From Rickettsiales bacterium (GTDB lineage Bacteria > Pseudomonadota > Alphaproteobacteria > Rickettsiales > Anaplasmataceae), in contig JAITFM010000110.1 of NCBI GenBank assembly GCA_031281335.1, positions 1 through 5,835 on the forward strand: a DNA stretch of 5,835 nt, given 5' to 3'. The notes beneath the pieces are model-generated. The model was not told where the DNA came from. It worked only from the letters and a program-made list of their open reading frames with translations, and ran no database searches. The translations under genes and the position numbers were made by a program. The stretch's first letter is position 1; every line of letters starts with the position of its first letter. Below are positions 1 through 5,835 of the stretch, one piece after another.

Positions 1-1
1 T

Positions 2-991
2 AGAGCCTTTTTACATGGCAAGTTTGACTTAACGCAAATAGAAGGAATTGCCGACTTGATTGATGCCGAAACAAAAATGCAAGCTAAACAAGCAATCAGG
101 CAGATGTCAGGGGAATTAGAGAGGTTATACAGTGGTTGGAGACAGAGATTGATAGCAATGCAATCTAAAATCGAAGCATATATAGACTTTCCAGAGGATA
201 TTGCAACAGAAAGAAACGAGTTGGAAAAGGTCAGTAATGAAGTGCAAGCTCTTGTACAGTCAATACAAGATCACCTAGATGATAACAGACGTGGTGAAAG
301 ATTGCGTGAGGGTTTACATATTGTGATAACTGGTGAACCAAATGTTGGTAAATCAACGCTATTTAATTTCCTTGCCAAACGCGATATCGCTATTGTTTCT
401 GAATATGCAGGCACAACAAGGGACGTACTTGAAGCTCATATCGACATCGGCGGATATCCGATCATCCTTTCCGATACTGCTGGAATTCGTGAGAGCTCAG
501 ATCCGGTAGAATCAGAAGGCATAAGTCGAGCGAGAAAAAAGTCTTGTGAAGCTGATTTGAGAATAGAATTATCTCCTTTTAAACTGCGCCACAATATCAA
601 TTGCAGCGTTACAAATAGTGACACCATCTACGTGCTGAGCAAAGCTGATGACGTCAGCGATAACCACAATATAAGAATTAACAACATAGATTTTTTACCT
701 ATTTCTATTTTAAAAGGAATAGGCACGGAGGGGCTGATCTCTGTGATTAAAGAGAAAGTAGAGGAAAAATTTGGCTGCGATAGAGACGCTCCTTTGATTA
801 CTCGGCAAAGACATAGAAATTACATGCAGAGAGCTATAGAACATTTACGACGTTTTAATATAGACAATCCGATTGAACTAATATCCGAAGACTTAAGGCT
901 TGCAGCAATTGAACTTGGTGCGGTAACTGGGGTTATTAGTGTTGAAGAAGTATTGGATGATGTATTCAATAACTTCTGTGTGGGCAAGTGA
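2..991 (+). CDS. mnmE: tRNA uridine-5-carboxymethylaminomethyl(34) synthesis GTPase MnmE, 5'-partial
   Basis: MnmE (TrmE) is a dimeric GTPase. With MnmG it installs the (carboxymethyl)aminomethyl group at wobble U34 of certain tRNAs, using a methylene-tetrahydrofolate-derived carbon. The frame is open from base 2, so the TTG at 56 is not the start. The window lacks roughly the first 120 residues (the tetrahydrofolate-binding domain); 329 residues remain against about 450 in the family. Counting from base 2, the fragment begins with the conserved [19 protein letters not shown] segment. G1 GEPNVGKS is at about 111-118, G2 TTRD at 138-141, G3 DTAG at 158-161, and G4 is SKAD at 213-216 instead of the usual NKxD. 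The C-terminus is CVGK, matching the family CxGK motif whose Cys is needed for modification. The stretch between G3 and G4 is shorter than in E. coli MnmE, and its usually hydrophobic strand reads RIELSPF. All G motifs and the reading frame are otherwise intact, so the gene is probably functional. tRNA-Ser follows after 47 bases. Confidence 0.96.
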   Translation, partial: RAFLHGKFDLTQIEGIADLIDAETKMQAKQAIRQMSGELERLYSGWRQRLIAMQSKIEAYIDFPEDIATERNELEKVSNEVQALVQSIQDHLDDNRRGERLREGLHIVITGEPNVGKSTLFNFLAKRDIAIVSEYAGTTRDVLEAHIDIGGYPIILSDTAGIRESSDPVESEGISRARKKSCEADLRIELSPFKLRHNINCSVTNSDTIYVLSKADDVSDNHNIRINNIDFLPISILKGIGTEGLISVIKEKVEEKFGCDRDAPLITRQRHRNYMQRAIEHLRRFNIDNPIELISEDLRLAAIELGAVTGVISVEEVLDDVFNNFCVGK

Positions 992-1038
992 AATTTTTAT
1001 AGATTGCTCGAAATCAAATGTTGTGATAAAAAAGAAGT

Positions 1039-1126
1039 GGACGGATGGCCGAGTGGTTTAAGGCACCAGTCTTGAAAACTGACGTACGTGATGAGCGTAC
1101 CATGGGTTCGAATCCCATTCCGTCCG
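1039..1126 (+). tRNA. tRNA-Ser (anticodon UGA)
   Basis: This is a class II tRNA that decodes UCN serine codons. The acceptor stem GGACGGA (1039-1045) pairs fully with TCCGTCC (1119-1125), with discriminator G at 1126. The anticodon loop CTTGAAA (1071-1077) carries TGA at 1073-1075, closed by the CAGT/ACTG stem. The long variable arm typical of tRNA-Ser forms from GTACG (1084-1088) and CGTAC (1096-1100). The T arm is ATGGG, loop TTCGAAT, then CCCAT (1102-1118). No 3' CCA is encoded, since GTA follows the discriminator, so CCA must be added by nucleotidyltransferase. This contrasts with the tRNA-Ile in the same window. No convincing Rho-independent terminator follows within about 100 bases. Confidence 0.97.
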
Positions 1127-1234
1127 TATACTGATTCAATGTAACTCAAGTCCACTTTATTAGCCCATTTTTGCTCAATGTGTGTGTGCCTTTTTCTGGG
1201 TAGGGTCAATTCGGTATTTACGGACGACCTCTAC

Positions 1235-1280
1235 CTGAAGCGTTTAATGCAGCTTGAGAGGGTTTGTCTTGACAGCACAT
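1235..1280 (+). repeat. Direct repeat, upstream copy (flanks the accessory gene)
   Basis: This copy aligns to 4668-4722 with 43 of 46 positions identical. All three mismatches are C here and T in the downstream copy. One 1-base gap and one 8-base gap (4697-4704, present only downstream) are needed. The shared blocks are a 21-base stretch centred on AGCTTGAGAGGG and an 18-base stretch TTTGTCTTGACAGCAYAT. This copy keeps the TTGACA hexamer (1269-1274), but nothing like a -10 box lies 16-18 bases after it, so it looks like a dead duplicate of the rplU promoter region. In the downstream copy the first bases are the last codons of the ankyrin gene. Confidence 0.8.
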
Positions 1281-1281
1281 C

Positions 1282-1311
1282 TTGCAAGTGCTTCCAGGTT
1301 TGTGCTATGGT
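1282..1311 (+). promoter_or_regulatory. Candidate sigma-70 promoter for the accessory gene
   Basis: The -35-like hexamer TTGCAA (1282-1287, 4 of 6 to consensus) is separated by 18 bases from TATGGT (1306-1311). TATGGT is preceded by TG one base upstream (1303-1304), giving an extended -10, TGCTATGGT. It lies about 70 bases before the likely GTG start at 1383. The hexamers are only partial matches and AT-rich DNA yields such pairs by chance, so this is tentative. A weaker -10-like TACTAT lies at 1353-1358 without a good -35. Confidence 0.3.
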
Positions 1312-1382
1312 ATCTGTATATCAATGTTTATTACTTTTTTACCATTTGCTGATACTATTTTTAAAATTATGTGAGGTTGAGG

Positions 1383-1691
1383 GTGTCTAGAAGATCGTCC
1401 TGCTCAGTGGTTAAATGCACCTTTCCTGGTATTATGTACCAAGTGGGATGGCTAGCGCTGTTTTCTAAACGTGCAGTGGACAGAGAGTATTCTTTTCACC
1501 TATTCACAAAGAAGGAGTCAGCTAAAGATTTTGATGATATTGTTCTTCGGTGTGAAGACGGGAAAATAATACATAGATTCATACAAACCAAGCACAAGAA
1601 AGGTAGAAACAAAAAAATCAGCATAGGTAACTTATTAACGCCAGGAAAGGGTGGGGCGTTTGGCTTAATAAATACCTCATTGCTTATTTGA
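1383..1691 (+). pseudogene. N-terminal fragment of the accessory protein: PD-(D/E)XK nuclease-like domain, frameshifted
   Basis: This frame encodes the start of the protein that continues at 1688-4681 in another frame. I prefer GTG 1383 because GAGG (1373-1376) sits 6 bases upstream; GTG 1371, GTG 1407 and ATG 1434 are alternatives, and a stop at 1362 limits extension. The sequence GIMYQVGWLALFSKRA, then a strand, then FDDIVL (Asp-Asp at residues 51-52 from GTG 1383), then FIQTKHKK (QTK at 68-70) follows the G..YQ / DD / (E,Q)xK pattern of PD-(D/E)XK nucleases. It resembles the Cap4/DUF4297-like effector domains of bacterial defence proteins and the N-terminal region of some Rickettsiales ankyrin proteins; that likeness is from memory, not a search. 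The frame stops at TGA 1689-1691. Before that, frame 2 codes KYLIAYLKIK from 1670, so adding one A to the A-run at 1670-1672 joins the two parts smoothly. Nuclease activity is inferred, not shown. Confidence 0.65.
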
Positions 1692-4681
1692 AGATCAAGA
1701 GTAATGGAGAGTTTGAGGGTAAAATAGGAGATTTTGTTATTGTTACAAATGCTGATTTTGATTCCACAGATTCGATACTGCATCCAGTAAGAAAGCTGAG
1801 AATGATGTCGAGTGGAAAGAATAAAGGAAAAGAAATTTCAGTTATAAGGGTAGATACACAAGATGAGTTTCTGGATGTAGGTAATGGTACAAGATATAAA
1901 TTTGATAGTAGTATTATCTCATACTTGCAGGAAAGTAAGGATTTTATAAAGCATGAGATAGGTAGAGAAGTCAGCGATGAAAAAATAGAAGACTTTTTAA
2001 ATAAATTAGTATTTGCAGTCAATTTGCCAAGCGGAGCTGAACTACGTGAGATCATTAAAAGTGAGTTTTGCAAGGAATTCAGCAATACCGATATGAAGCA
2101 CTTCTGCAGCCGCTACCGGGAAGAAGCGTTGAATTTGATGGAAAAAGAAGAAGAGGAGTTTCTATCATACGAGCAAGCGAAAGCTCTACTTGAAGAAATA
2201 AGAGAAGAAATTTTAGGAGAGATTTGGTTTGGCATGATGGAGCCAGTAGCGTCTTTTACTGGTAGAGGTAGTGAATTAAAAGCTTTACATAACGCATTAC
2301 GAAAGAGCACGGGCAGGCAAGCGGTTACATCGCAGGTTGCTACTACTAGTGGTCTTGGAGGAGTGGGAAAAAGTGAGTTAGCTAGGAAATATGCTTACAA
2401 GTATGGAAAGTATTATGGTGGCAATGTTATATGGATAAATGCTGAAAGCTTTGAGTACATGAAAAATTCTTTCTTGAGGTTAGCTGAAGATAAGAGAGTA
2501 GGTATTTCTCCCAAAGGTAGGCACGGAGGGGACAAGATGATAGAAGCTATTGTTGAAGAAATACATGCTTTCTTTGCGAGGAGGGAAAGGGAGAGCCTAT
2601 TCATTTTTGATAATGCTGAAGAATATAAAGATATTAGAAGATTTTTACCTTCATCTTTGCCACTTGGATGTAAAAAACCTTACATTTTAATTACTTCTCG
2701 TAATAAAAATTGGAGAATAGCAGAAAGCGAGGGAGAGATAAAAACAATACAGCTAGGTGTGTTCAAGGAAACGGAGGCTGTGAAGTTTGTTAAGAGAGCT
2801 TTAAATATAAGAGATAATTTACAAGATGAAGAAATAAAAAAACTAACACAGGAACTACAGTATTTCCCATTAGCTTTAGGACAAGCGGTTGCATATATTA
2901 ATGAAAAAAATATTGTACTAAGTTGTAGGGGTAAAGAAAAAATTGGTGTTAGTGACTATCTGAAAAAGTATGAAGAAGAAGCAGAGAAACTGCTCGACTT
3001 TGAGTCCAAATATAAAAGTGACCGTTATACTAAAACAACATTCATAACTTGGAAAATTATAATTGATGCTATAGCACAAAAAGAATGTGGGCCGGAAGCA
3101 TTGAATGTTCTAGAAATAATGGCTTATCTTGCTCCTGACAAGATTTGTATAGAAGAAATCTTTTCAAAGCTGGTAACCGATAATGAAGAAAAGCTGTGGA
3201 GTGCTGTTGAGTTACTCGATAGATATTCAATAATTGACTTAAAAGAGGGAGTAGCAAACATTCACAGACTAGTGCAGAAAGTGACTGAATTGAGTTTACA
3301 AAAGGAAGGCCGGGAGGAGGAAGTTCTTAGAAAGGCTCTAGGATTGATAAATAGTGGTGATTTAGCACAGGATAGTATAAGTCATGTTGCGTCTATTTGG
3401 TGGTATTCAAGTAAGCATAGTAGGTTGATTGATGATTTTTGTTTTAATTCTATTTATGGTAAACAAAAATATACGCCATTACATTCGCTTGCTGCAAGCG
3501 GTGATTATCAGGCCATTAAGGCTATACTAACACGTATAGGAGAGAAATGCCTAGATAAGCTTTATGGTATCATTAATGCTAACAACAAATATGATGGTAC
3601 TCCATTGCATTTAGCTGTTGAGAGTGGAGAATTAAATGTGGTAGAGTACTTGATTAGCAAAGGTGCTAATATCGATGTTAAGAAGAGTGGCTGGGCTCCA
3701 TTACACATAGCTGCGATTGGAAAGTTGGATATTGTTAAGTATCTTATTGATAAAGGTGCTGATGTTAACACTAAAAACAAATATGGTGTTACTGCGTTAC
3801 ATAGGGCTGTTTATCATGAAAAGCTGAATGTTGTAGAATATCTAGTGGACAAAGGTGCTAATATTAACGCTAATGCTGTGGGACCATTTTTCAGTGGCAC
3901 TCCATTACACTGTGCTGTACATAGTAGAAGCCAGAATACAGTAGAATACTTGGTTGATAAAGGTGCTGATACTGGTGCTAAGGATGAAAAAGGCAGCACT
4001 CCATTACATCATGCCGCTAAAGGTGATAACTTGAATATTGTAAAATGCCTAGTAGAACAAGGGGCTGATATTTATACCAAGGGTAGGATTGGTGGTATGG
4101 TTCCATTACACGTAGCTGCTAAGTGTGGAAGTGTGAGTATAATAAAGTATTTTATTGGTAAGGGCATTGATATTAACATTAAGGATAAATATAGTAATAC
4201 TTCGTTACACTTTGCTATAGAAAAGGGTAATTTAAGTGCTGTAAGGTACCTTATTGAAACTGGTGCTGATATTAATGCTAAAAACGAGTACAGCGAGACA
4301 CCACTACACTTTGCTAGCTGTATGGGAAGCTTGATAATAGTGGAAAGTTTAGTCAATAAAGGTGTTGATATTAATGCTGAGAGTAGCAATGGTAGAACTC
4401 CATTGCACTGCTCTGCCTTGTGTGGAAGCTACGATACGGCAAAATGCCTCATTAAAAAGGGTGCCAATGTTAATCCTAAAGATAAATATGGCAACACCCC
4501 GCTACACTTTGCTGCTATGAAGGGAAAAGTTGATATAGCTAAAATGCTACTAAAACACAACGCAGACGTTAACGCAAAAAATAATGAAGGCAGAACGGCA
4601 TTGTATTATGCTACTAAATATAATCACCAAAAGCTTGTGGAGTTGCTTTTAGCCCATACTGTGTCTGCTGAAAGTGTTTAA
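1688..4681 (+). CDS. NB-ARC (STAND) ATPase with ankyrin repeats, main frame of the split accessory gene
   Basis: The frame is open from 1631. The first plausible start is TTG 1688, overlapping the TGA that ends the preceding fragment; in-frame ATGs follow at 1802 and 1805. From TTG 1688 it encodes 997 residues. Residues 1-150 continue the nuclease-like module (IGDFVIVTNADFD, then FLNKLVFAV). The NB-ARC region has Walker A GLGGVGKS at 222-229, Walker B-like LFIFDN with Asp 308, an ILITSRN sensor segment, and FPLAL (Pro 394), the GLPL equivalent. A winged-helix segment ends in NIHRLVQ (His 526), which occupies the MHD position. Residues 595-997 form ankyrin repeats. Family knowledge: such proteins are nucleotide-switched oligomerising sensors whose C-terminal repeats sense a trigger and whose N-terminal domain is the effector. 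The product is probably cytoplasmic; I see no signal peptide or membrane segment. The NB-ARC and ankyrin parts show no further breaks over 3 kb, suggesting a recent lesion, a sequencing error, or continued use of this frame. Host-directed secretion is possible but unsupported. Confidence 0.88.
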   Translation: MKIKSNGEFEGKIGDFVIVTNADFDSTDSILHPVRKLRMMSSGKNKGKEISVIRVDTQDEFLDVGNGTRYKFDSSIISYLQESKDFIKHEIGREVSDEKIEDFLNKLVFAVNLPSGAELREIIKSEFCKEFSNTDMKHFCSRYREEALNLMEKEEEEFLSYEQAKALLEEIREEILGEIWFGMMEPVASFTGRGSELKALHNALRKSTGRQAVTSQVATTSGLGGVGKSELARKYAYKYGKYYGGNVIWINAESFEYMKNSFLRLAEDKRVGISPKGRHGGDKMIEAIVEEIHAFFARRERESLFIFDNAEEYKDIRRFLPSSLPLGCKKPYILITSRNKNWRIAESEGEIKTIQLGVFKETEAVKFVKRALNIRDNLQDEEIKKLTQELQYFPLALGQAVAYINEKNIVLSCRGKEKIGVSDYLKKYEEEAEKLLDFESKYKSDRYTKTTFITWKIIIDAIAQKECGPEALNVLEIMAYLAPDKICIEEIFSKLVTDNEEKLWSAVELLDRYSIIDLKEGVANIHRLVQKVTELSLQKEGREEEVLRKALGLINSGDLAQDSISHVASIWWYSSKHSRLIDDFCFNSIYGKQKYTPLHSLAASGDYQAIKAILTRIGEKCLDKLYGIINANNKYDGTPLHLAVESGELNVVEYLISKGANIDVKKSGWAPLHIAAIGKLDIVKYLIDKGADVNTKNKYGVTALHRAVYHEKLNVVEYLVDKGANINANAVGPFFSGTPLHCAVHSRSQNTVEYLVDKGADTGAKDEKGSTPLHHAAKGDNLNIVKCLVEQGADIYTKGRIGGMVPLHVAAKCGSVSIIKYFIGKGIDINIKDKYSNTSLHFAIEKGNLSAVRYLIETGADINAKNEYSETPLHFASCMGSLIIVESLVNKGVDINAESSNGRTPLHCSALCGSYDTAKCLIKKGANVNPKDKYGNTPLHFAAMKGKVDIAKMLLKHNADVNAKNNEGRTALYYATKYNHQKLVELLLAHTVSAESV
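3470..4660 (+). repeat. Array of 12 ankyrin repeats within the accessory gene
   Basis: Tandem units of about 33 codons each begin near a TPLH-type motif: YTPLH (3470), GTPLH (3596), WAPLH (3692), VTALH, GTPLH, STPLH, MVPLH, NTSLH, ETPLH, RTPLH, NTPLH and RTALY. Most continue with a helix-turn-helix and a GADINAK-like loop. The first unit is long and diverged, with about 42 residues before the next motif. The fourth carries a few extra residues (around AVGPFFSG) before the fifth. The last has LY in place of LH and acts as a C-terminal cap. The units diverge in DNA sequence while keeping the protein motif, so this is an old, maintained array and not a fresh expansion. Ankyrin arrays bind proteins, so this is the likely sensor or partner-binding part. 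Confidence 0.93.
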
Positions 4682-4722
4682 TGTAGCTTGAGAGGGAAAA
4701 ATTATTTGTCTTGACAGCATAT
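4668..4722 (+). repeat. Direct repeat, downstream copy (rplU promoter side)
   Basis: This is the partner of 1235-1280. It starts inside the last codons of the ankyrin gene, whose stop TAA is at 4679-4681, and runs into the -35 region of the rplU promoter. It differs from the upstream copy by three T-for-C changes, one extra A in its first block, and an extra AAAAATTA at 4697-4704. Its TTGACA (4711-4716) is followed at proper spacing by a -10 box, so this appears to be the functional copy. Confidence 0.8.
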
Positions 4723-4739
4723 ATGACATCCTTTACGAT
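4711..4739 (+). promoter_or_regulatory. Sigma-70 promoter of the rplU-rpmA-tRNA-Ile unit
   Basis: A perfect -35 hexamer TTGACA (4711-4716), a 17-base spacer, and a -10 hexamer TACGAT (4734-4739, 4 of 6 with the important TA...T kept) lie 30 bases before the rplU start. Transcription would start near 4746, leaving a leader of about 24 bases. This is the best promoter in the window and implies that rplU does not depend on read-through from the ankyrin gene. Confidence 0.75.
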
Positions 4740-4769
4740 TAAAGTTAACAGTGAAAGTGTATATTTGTT

Positions 4770-5072
4770 ATGTTTGCGGTGATTGAAGCAGGTGGAAAGC
4801 AGTATCTAGTAAAAAAAGGTAGTGTAATAAAAGTAGAAAAACTAGAAGCTGAGGAAGGAAAGGAGGTGGAGATCGATAAGGTAGTTTGCCTTTCAGGGAA
4901 CGGTTTATCTTATTCACCTAATGCTACTGTTAAAGCTGAAGTGCTTGAACAACGCAGAGGGGAGAAAATTATAATTTTTAAAAAGAAGAGAAGAAAGAAT
5001 TACCGTAGGAAAACAGGTCATAGGCAATATATAACTGTTCTTCGTATCAATGAAATCAATCTTCAAAAGTAA
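4770..5072 (+). CDS. rplU: 50S ribosomal protein L21
   Basis: L21 is a 50S subunit protein that binds 23S rRNA during assembly. The 100-residue product is close to the usual 100-105. It starts with [14 protein letters not shown], the classic L21 N-terminus, and has the basic rRNA-binding tract [17 protein letters not shown] near residues 69-86, matching the family RRRKHYRKxxGHRQ signature. ATG 4770 is chosen because an in-frame TGA lies at 4752 and the N-terminus matches the family. There is no strong Shine-Dalgarno upstream; the leader predicted from the promoter at 4711-4739 is short. rpmA follows after 10 bases, the conserved bacterial order, and the two are surely co-transcribed. Confidence 0.98.
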   Translation: MFAVIEAGGKQYLVKKGSVIKVEKLEAEEGKEVEIDKVVCLSGNGLSYSPNATVKAEVLEQRRGEKIIIFKKKRRKNYRRKTGHRQYITVLRINEINLQK

Positions 5073-5082
5073 GGGGTAAGAT

Positions 5083-5352
5083 ATGGCAACTAAAAAATCG
5101 GGTGGTAGTTCCTGTAATGGTAGAGATTCCGCAGGTCGTAGGTTAGGGATAAAAAAGAACGGAAAAGTTATTCCTGGTAATATAATTGTCCGTCAAAGAG
5201 GGACAAAATTTCACCCTGGAAGGAATGTTGGTATGGGTAAAGATCACACAATTTTTGCCAAGATAGAAGGCTGGGTTAAATTTAGAAAGTCAGTAAATAA
5301 AAAGACTTTTATAGATATCTTGCCTGCGGATAATGTACAAGTTTCAGCTTAG
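5083..5352 (+). CDS. rpmA: 50S ribosomal protein L27
   Basis: L27 reaches the peptidyl-transferase centre with its flexible N-terminus and helps position tRNA. The 89-residue product has the expected length and signature: [16 protein letters not shown] at the start (family MAHKKxGGSxxNGRDS, with Thr in place of His), then [19 protein letters not shown], then [15 protein letters not shown]. The ATG is preceded by AGGGG (5072-5076), a good Shine-Dalgarno 6 bases upstream that overlaps the last base of the rplU stop codon. The N-terminus begins directly with the mature-type sequence, with no cleaved extension as in Firmicutes. The stop TAG (5350-5352) directly touches the first base of tRNA-Ile. 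Confidence 0.98.
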   Translation: MATKKSGGSSCNGRDSAGRRLGIKKNGKVIPGNIIVRQRGTKFHPGRNVGMGKDHTIFAKIEGWVKFRKSVNKKTFIDILPADNVQVSA

Positions 5353-5426
<74 letters not shown>

Positions 5427-5429
<3 letters not shown>

Positions 5430-5455
5430 TTTAGTAATTACTAAATGGATTTTTT
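5427..5455 (+). terminator. Rho-independent terminator overlapping the tRNA-Ile CCA end
   Basis: A perfect 22-base inverted repeat (5427-5448, half-site CCATTTAGTAA) folds as a 9-pair stem, CCATTTAGT with ACTAAATGG, around an AATT loop. It is followed by A and six T residues (5450-5455). This is a good intrinsic terminator, although its stem is AT-rich. Its first three bases are the CCA of tRNA-Ile. It ends the rplU-rpmA-tRNA unit and separates it from metK. Confidence 0.85.
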
Positions 5456-5493
5456 ATAACAACTTTAATATTGTATGAGCAGAAGCCTAAAGC

Positions 5494-5835
5494 ATGAGTT
5501 TATATAAAAATTTAATCACCAGTGAATCAGTTGCAGCTGGTCATCCAGACAAAGTAGCGGATCAAATTTCGGATGCAATACTTGATGAGTACCTTTTTAC
5601 TGATCCTTCCTCGCGAACCGCAATAGAGACTTTAGTTACTAAAGATAACGTTATTATAGCGGGAGAAGTGTTCGGACCTAACATCGCAAATAGCAGAATT
5701 GAAAATATTGTGAGAGATACAATAAAAGATATTGGTTACGAGCATGATGGTTTCCATTGGAGAAGAGTGAAAGTAAATATATTGTTACATGAACAATCAA
5801 ATGACATTGCAATAGGGGTAAATCAAGGTGCTGGA
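5494..5835 (+). CDS. metK: S-adenosylmethionine synthase (methionine adenosyltransferase), 3'-partial
   Basis: MetK makes S-adenosylmethionine from methionine and ATP in the cytoplasm, supplying methyl groups. The first 114 residues are present of roughly 385-400 in the family. Near the N-terminus is ITSESVAAGHPDKVADQISDAILD written in two parts: ITSESVAAGHPDK, the ATP- and methionine-binding signature with the catalytic His, then VADQISDAILD, holding the acidic residue that coordinates metal. Further on, NVIIAGEV matches the conserved G-G-E strand. The segment from HWRRV to NDIAIGVNQGAG is the diverged Rickettsiales-like form; NQGAG leads into the gating-loop region at the cut edge. ATG 5494 places the signature at the normal distance. 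Its Shine-Dalgarno is weak (AGAAG at 5481-5485). No recognised SAM riboswitch is visible in the roughly 40 bases between the terminator and the start. Confidence 0.96.
   Translation, partial: MSLYKNLITSESVAAGHPDKVADQISDAILDEYLFTDPSSRTAIETLVTKDNVIIAGEVFGPNIANSRIENIVRDTIKDIGYEHDGFHWRRVKVNILLHEQSNDIAIGVNQGAG

Noticed and set aside
1035..1157. 8-base inverted repeat AAGTGGAC (1035-1042) and GTCCACTT (1150-1157) around tRNA-Ser
   Set aside because: Short, and four of its bases belong to the acceptor stem, so it would compete with tRNA folding. Most likely chance.
997..1209. Reverse-strand open frame across tRNA-Ser
   Set aside because: It is the antisense of the tRNA, giving the familiar RNGIRTHGTL-type false protein. 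It has no family match and overlaps a confident tRNA.
1178..1390. 70-codon forward frame between tRNA-Ser and the accessory gene
   Set aside because: Cysteine-rich, low-complexity translation with no recognised motif. It runs through the direct repeat and candidate promoter and has no convincing Shine-Dalgarno.
3562..4389. Reverse-strand open frames inside the ankyrin region
   Set aside because: They repeat with the ankyrin period (recurring APLSTRYST-like text) and are shadows of the forward codons.
1383..4681. Cytoplasmic incompatibility factor (cifB-like) gene
   Set aside because: Cif proteins also use PD-(D/E)XK domains, and some carry ankyrin repeats. Here there is one N-terminal nuclease-like domain followed by an NB-ARC ATPase, no cifA partner upstream and no phage genes.
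5456..5493. SAM-sensing riboswitch before metK
   Set aside because: Only about 38 bases lie between the terminator T-tract and the ATG, and no conserved SAM-aptamer helices are visible.
5475..5507. Ten-codon open frame starting at ATG 5475 and overlapping the metK start
   Set aside because: Could be a leader peptide, but it has no good Shine-Dalgarno and no notable residues such as a methionine run. Most likely chance.

Overview
The window looks like the chromosome of a Wolbachia-type endosymbiont (Rickettsiales, Anaplasmataceae). This rests on the AT-rich composition, the Rickettsiales-like MnmE and MetK sequences, and a long ankyrin-repeat gene inserted among housekeeping genes. The assignment comes from recognising protein families; no database search was possible.

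Layout, all on the + strand: (1) 2-991, the C-terminal two thirds of mnmE, a tRNA wobble-modification GTPase cut by the window edge. (2) 1039-1126, tRNA-Ser(UGA), with no encoded CCA. (3) 1127-1382, an intergenic stretch with a candidate promoter and one copy of a direct repeat. (4) 1383-4681, an accessory gene about 1,100 codons long if repaired. It encodes a PD-(D/E)XK-nuclease-like N-terminal domain, an NB-ARC/STAND ATPase with winged helix, and 12 ankyrin repeats. One frameshift near 1670 splits it into a short N-terminal fragment and a 997-codon downstream frame. (5) 4668-4739, the second copy of the direct repeat, containing the -35 box of a good sigma-70 promoter. (6) 4770-5429, rplU (L21), rpmA (L27) and tRNA-Ile(GAU), a compact unit ending in a Rho-independent terminator whose stem uses the tRNA's own CCA. 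(7) 5494 to the window end, the N-terminal 114 codons of metK.

The housekeeping genes all serve translation or methyl-donor supply: tRNA modification, tRNAs, two 50S proteins and S-adenosylmethionine synthesis. The accessory gene interrupts this block between tRNA-Ser and rplU. An imperfect 46-bp direct repeat flanks its NB-ARC-ankyrin body, which suggests insertion, duplication or potential loss of a module.

The main point of interest is the accessory gene. Its order of putative nuclease effector, STAND ATPase switch and repeat sensor is that of NLR-like and Avs-like immune proteins, with ankyrin repeats as the C-terminal sensor. Whether it defends against phage, acts on the arthropod host, or is a decaying pseudogene cannot be settled from sequence alone. 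The frameshift must be verified first.
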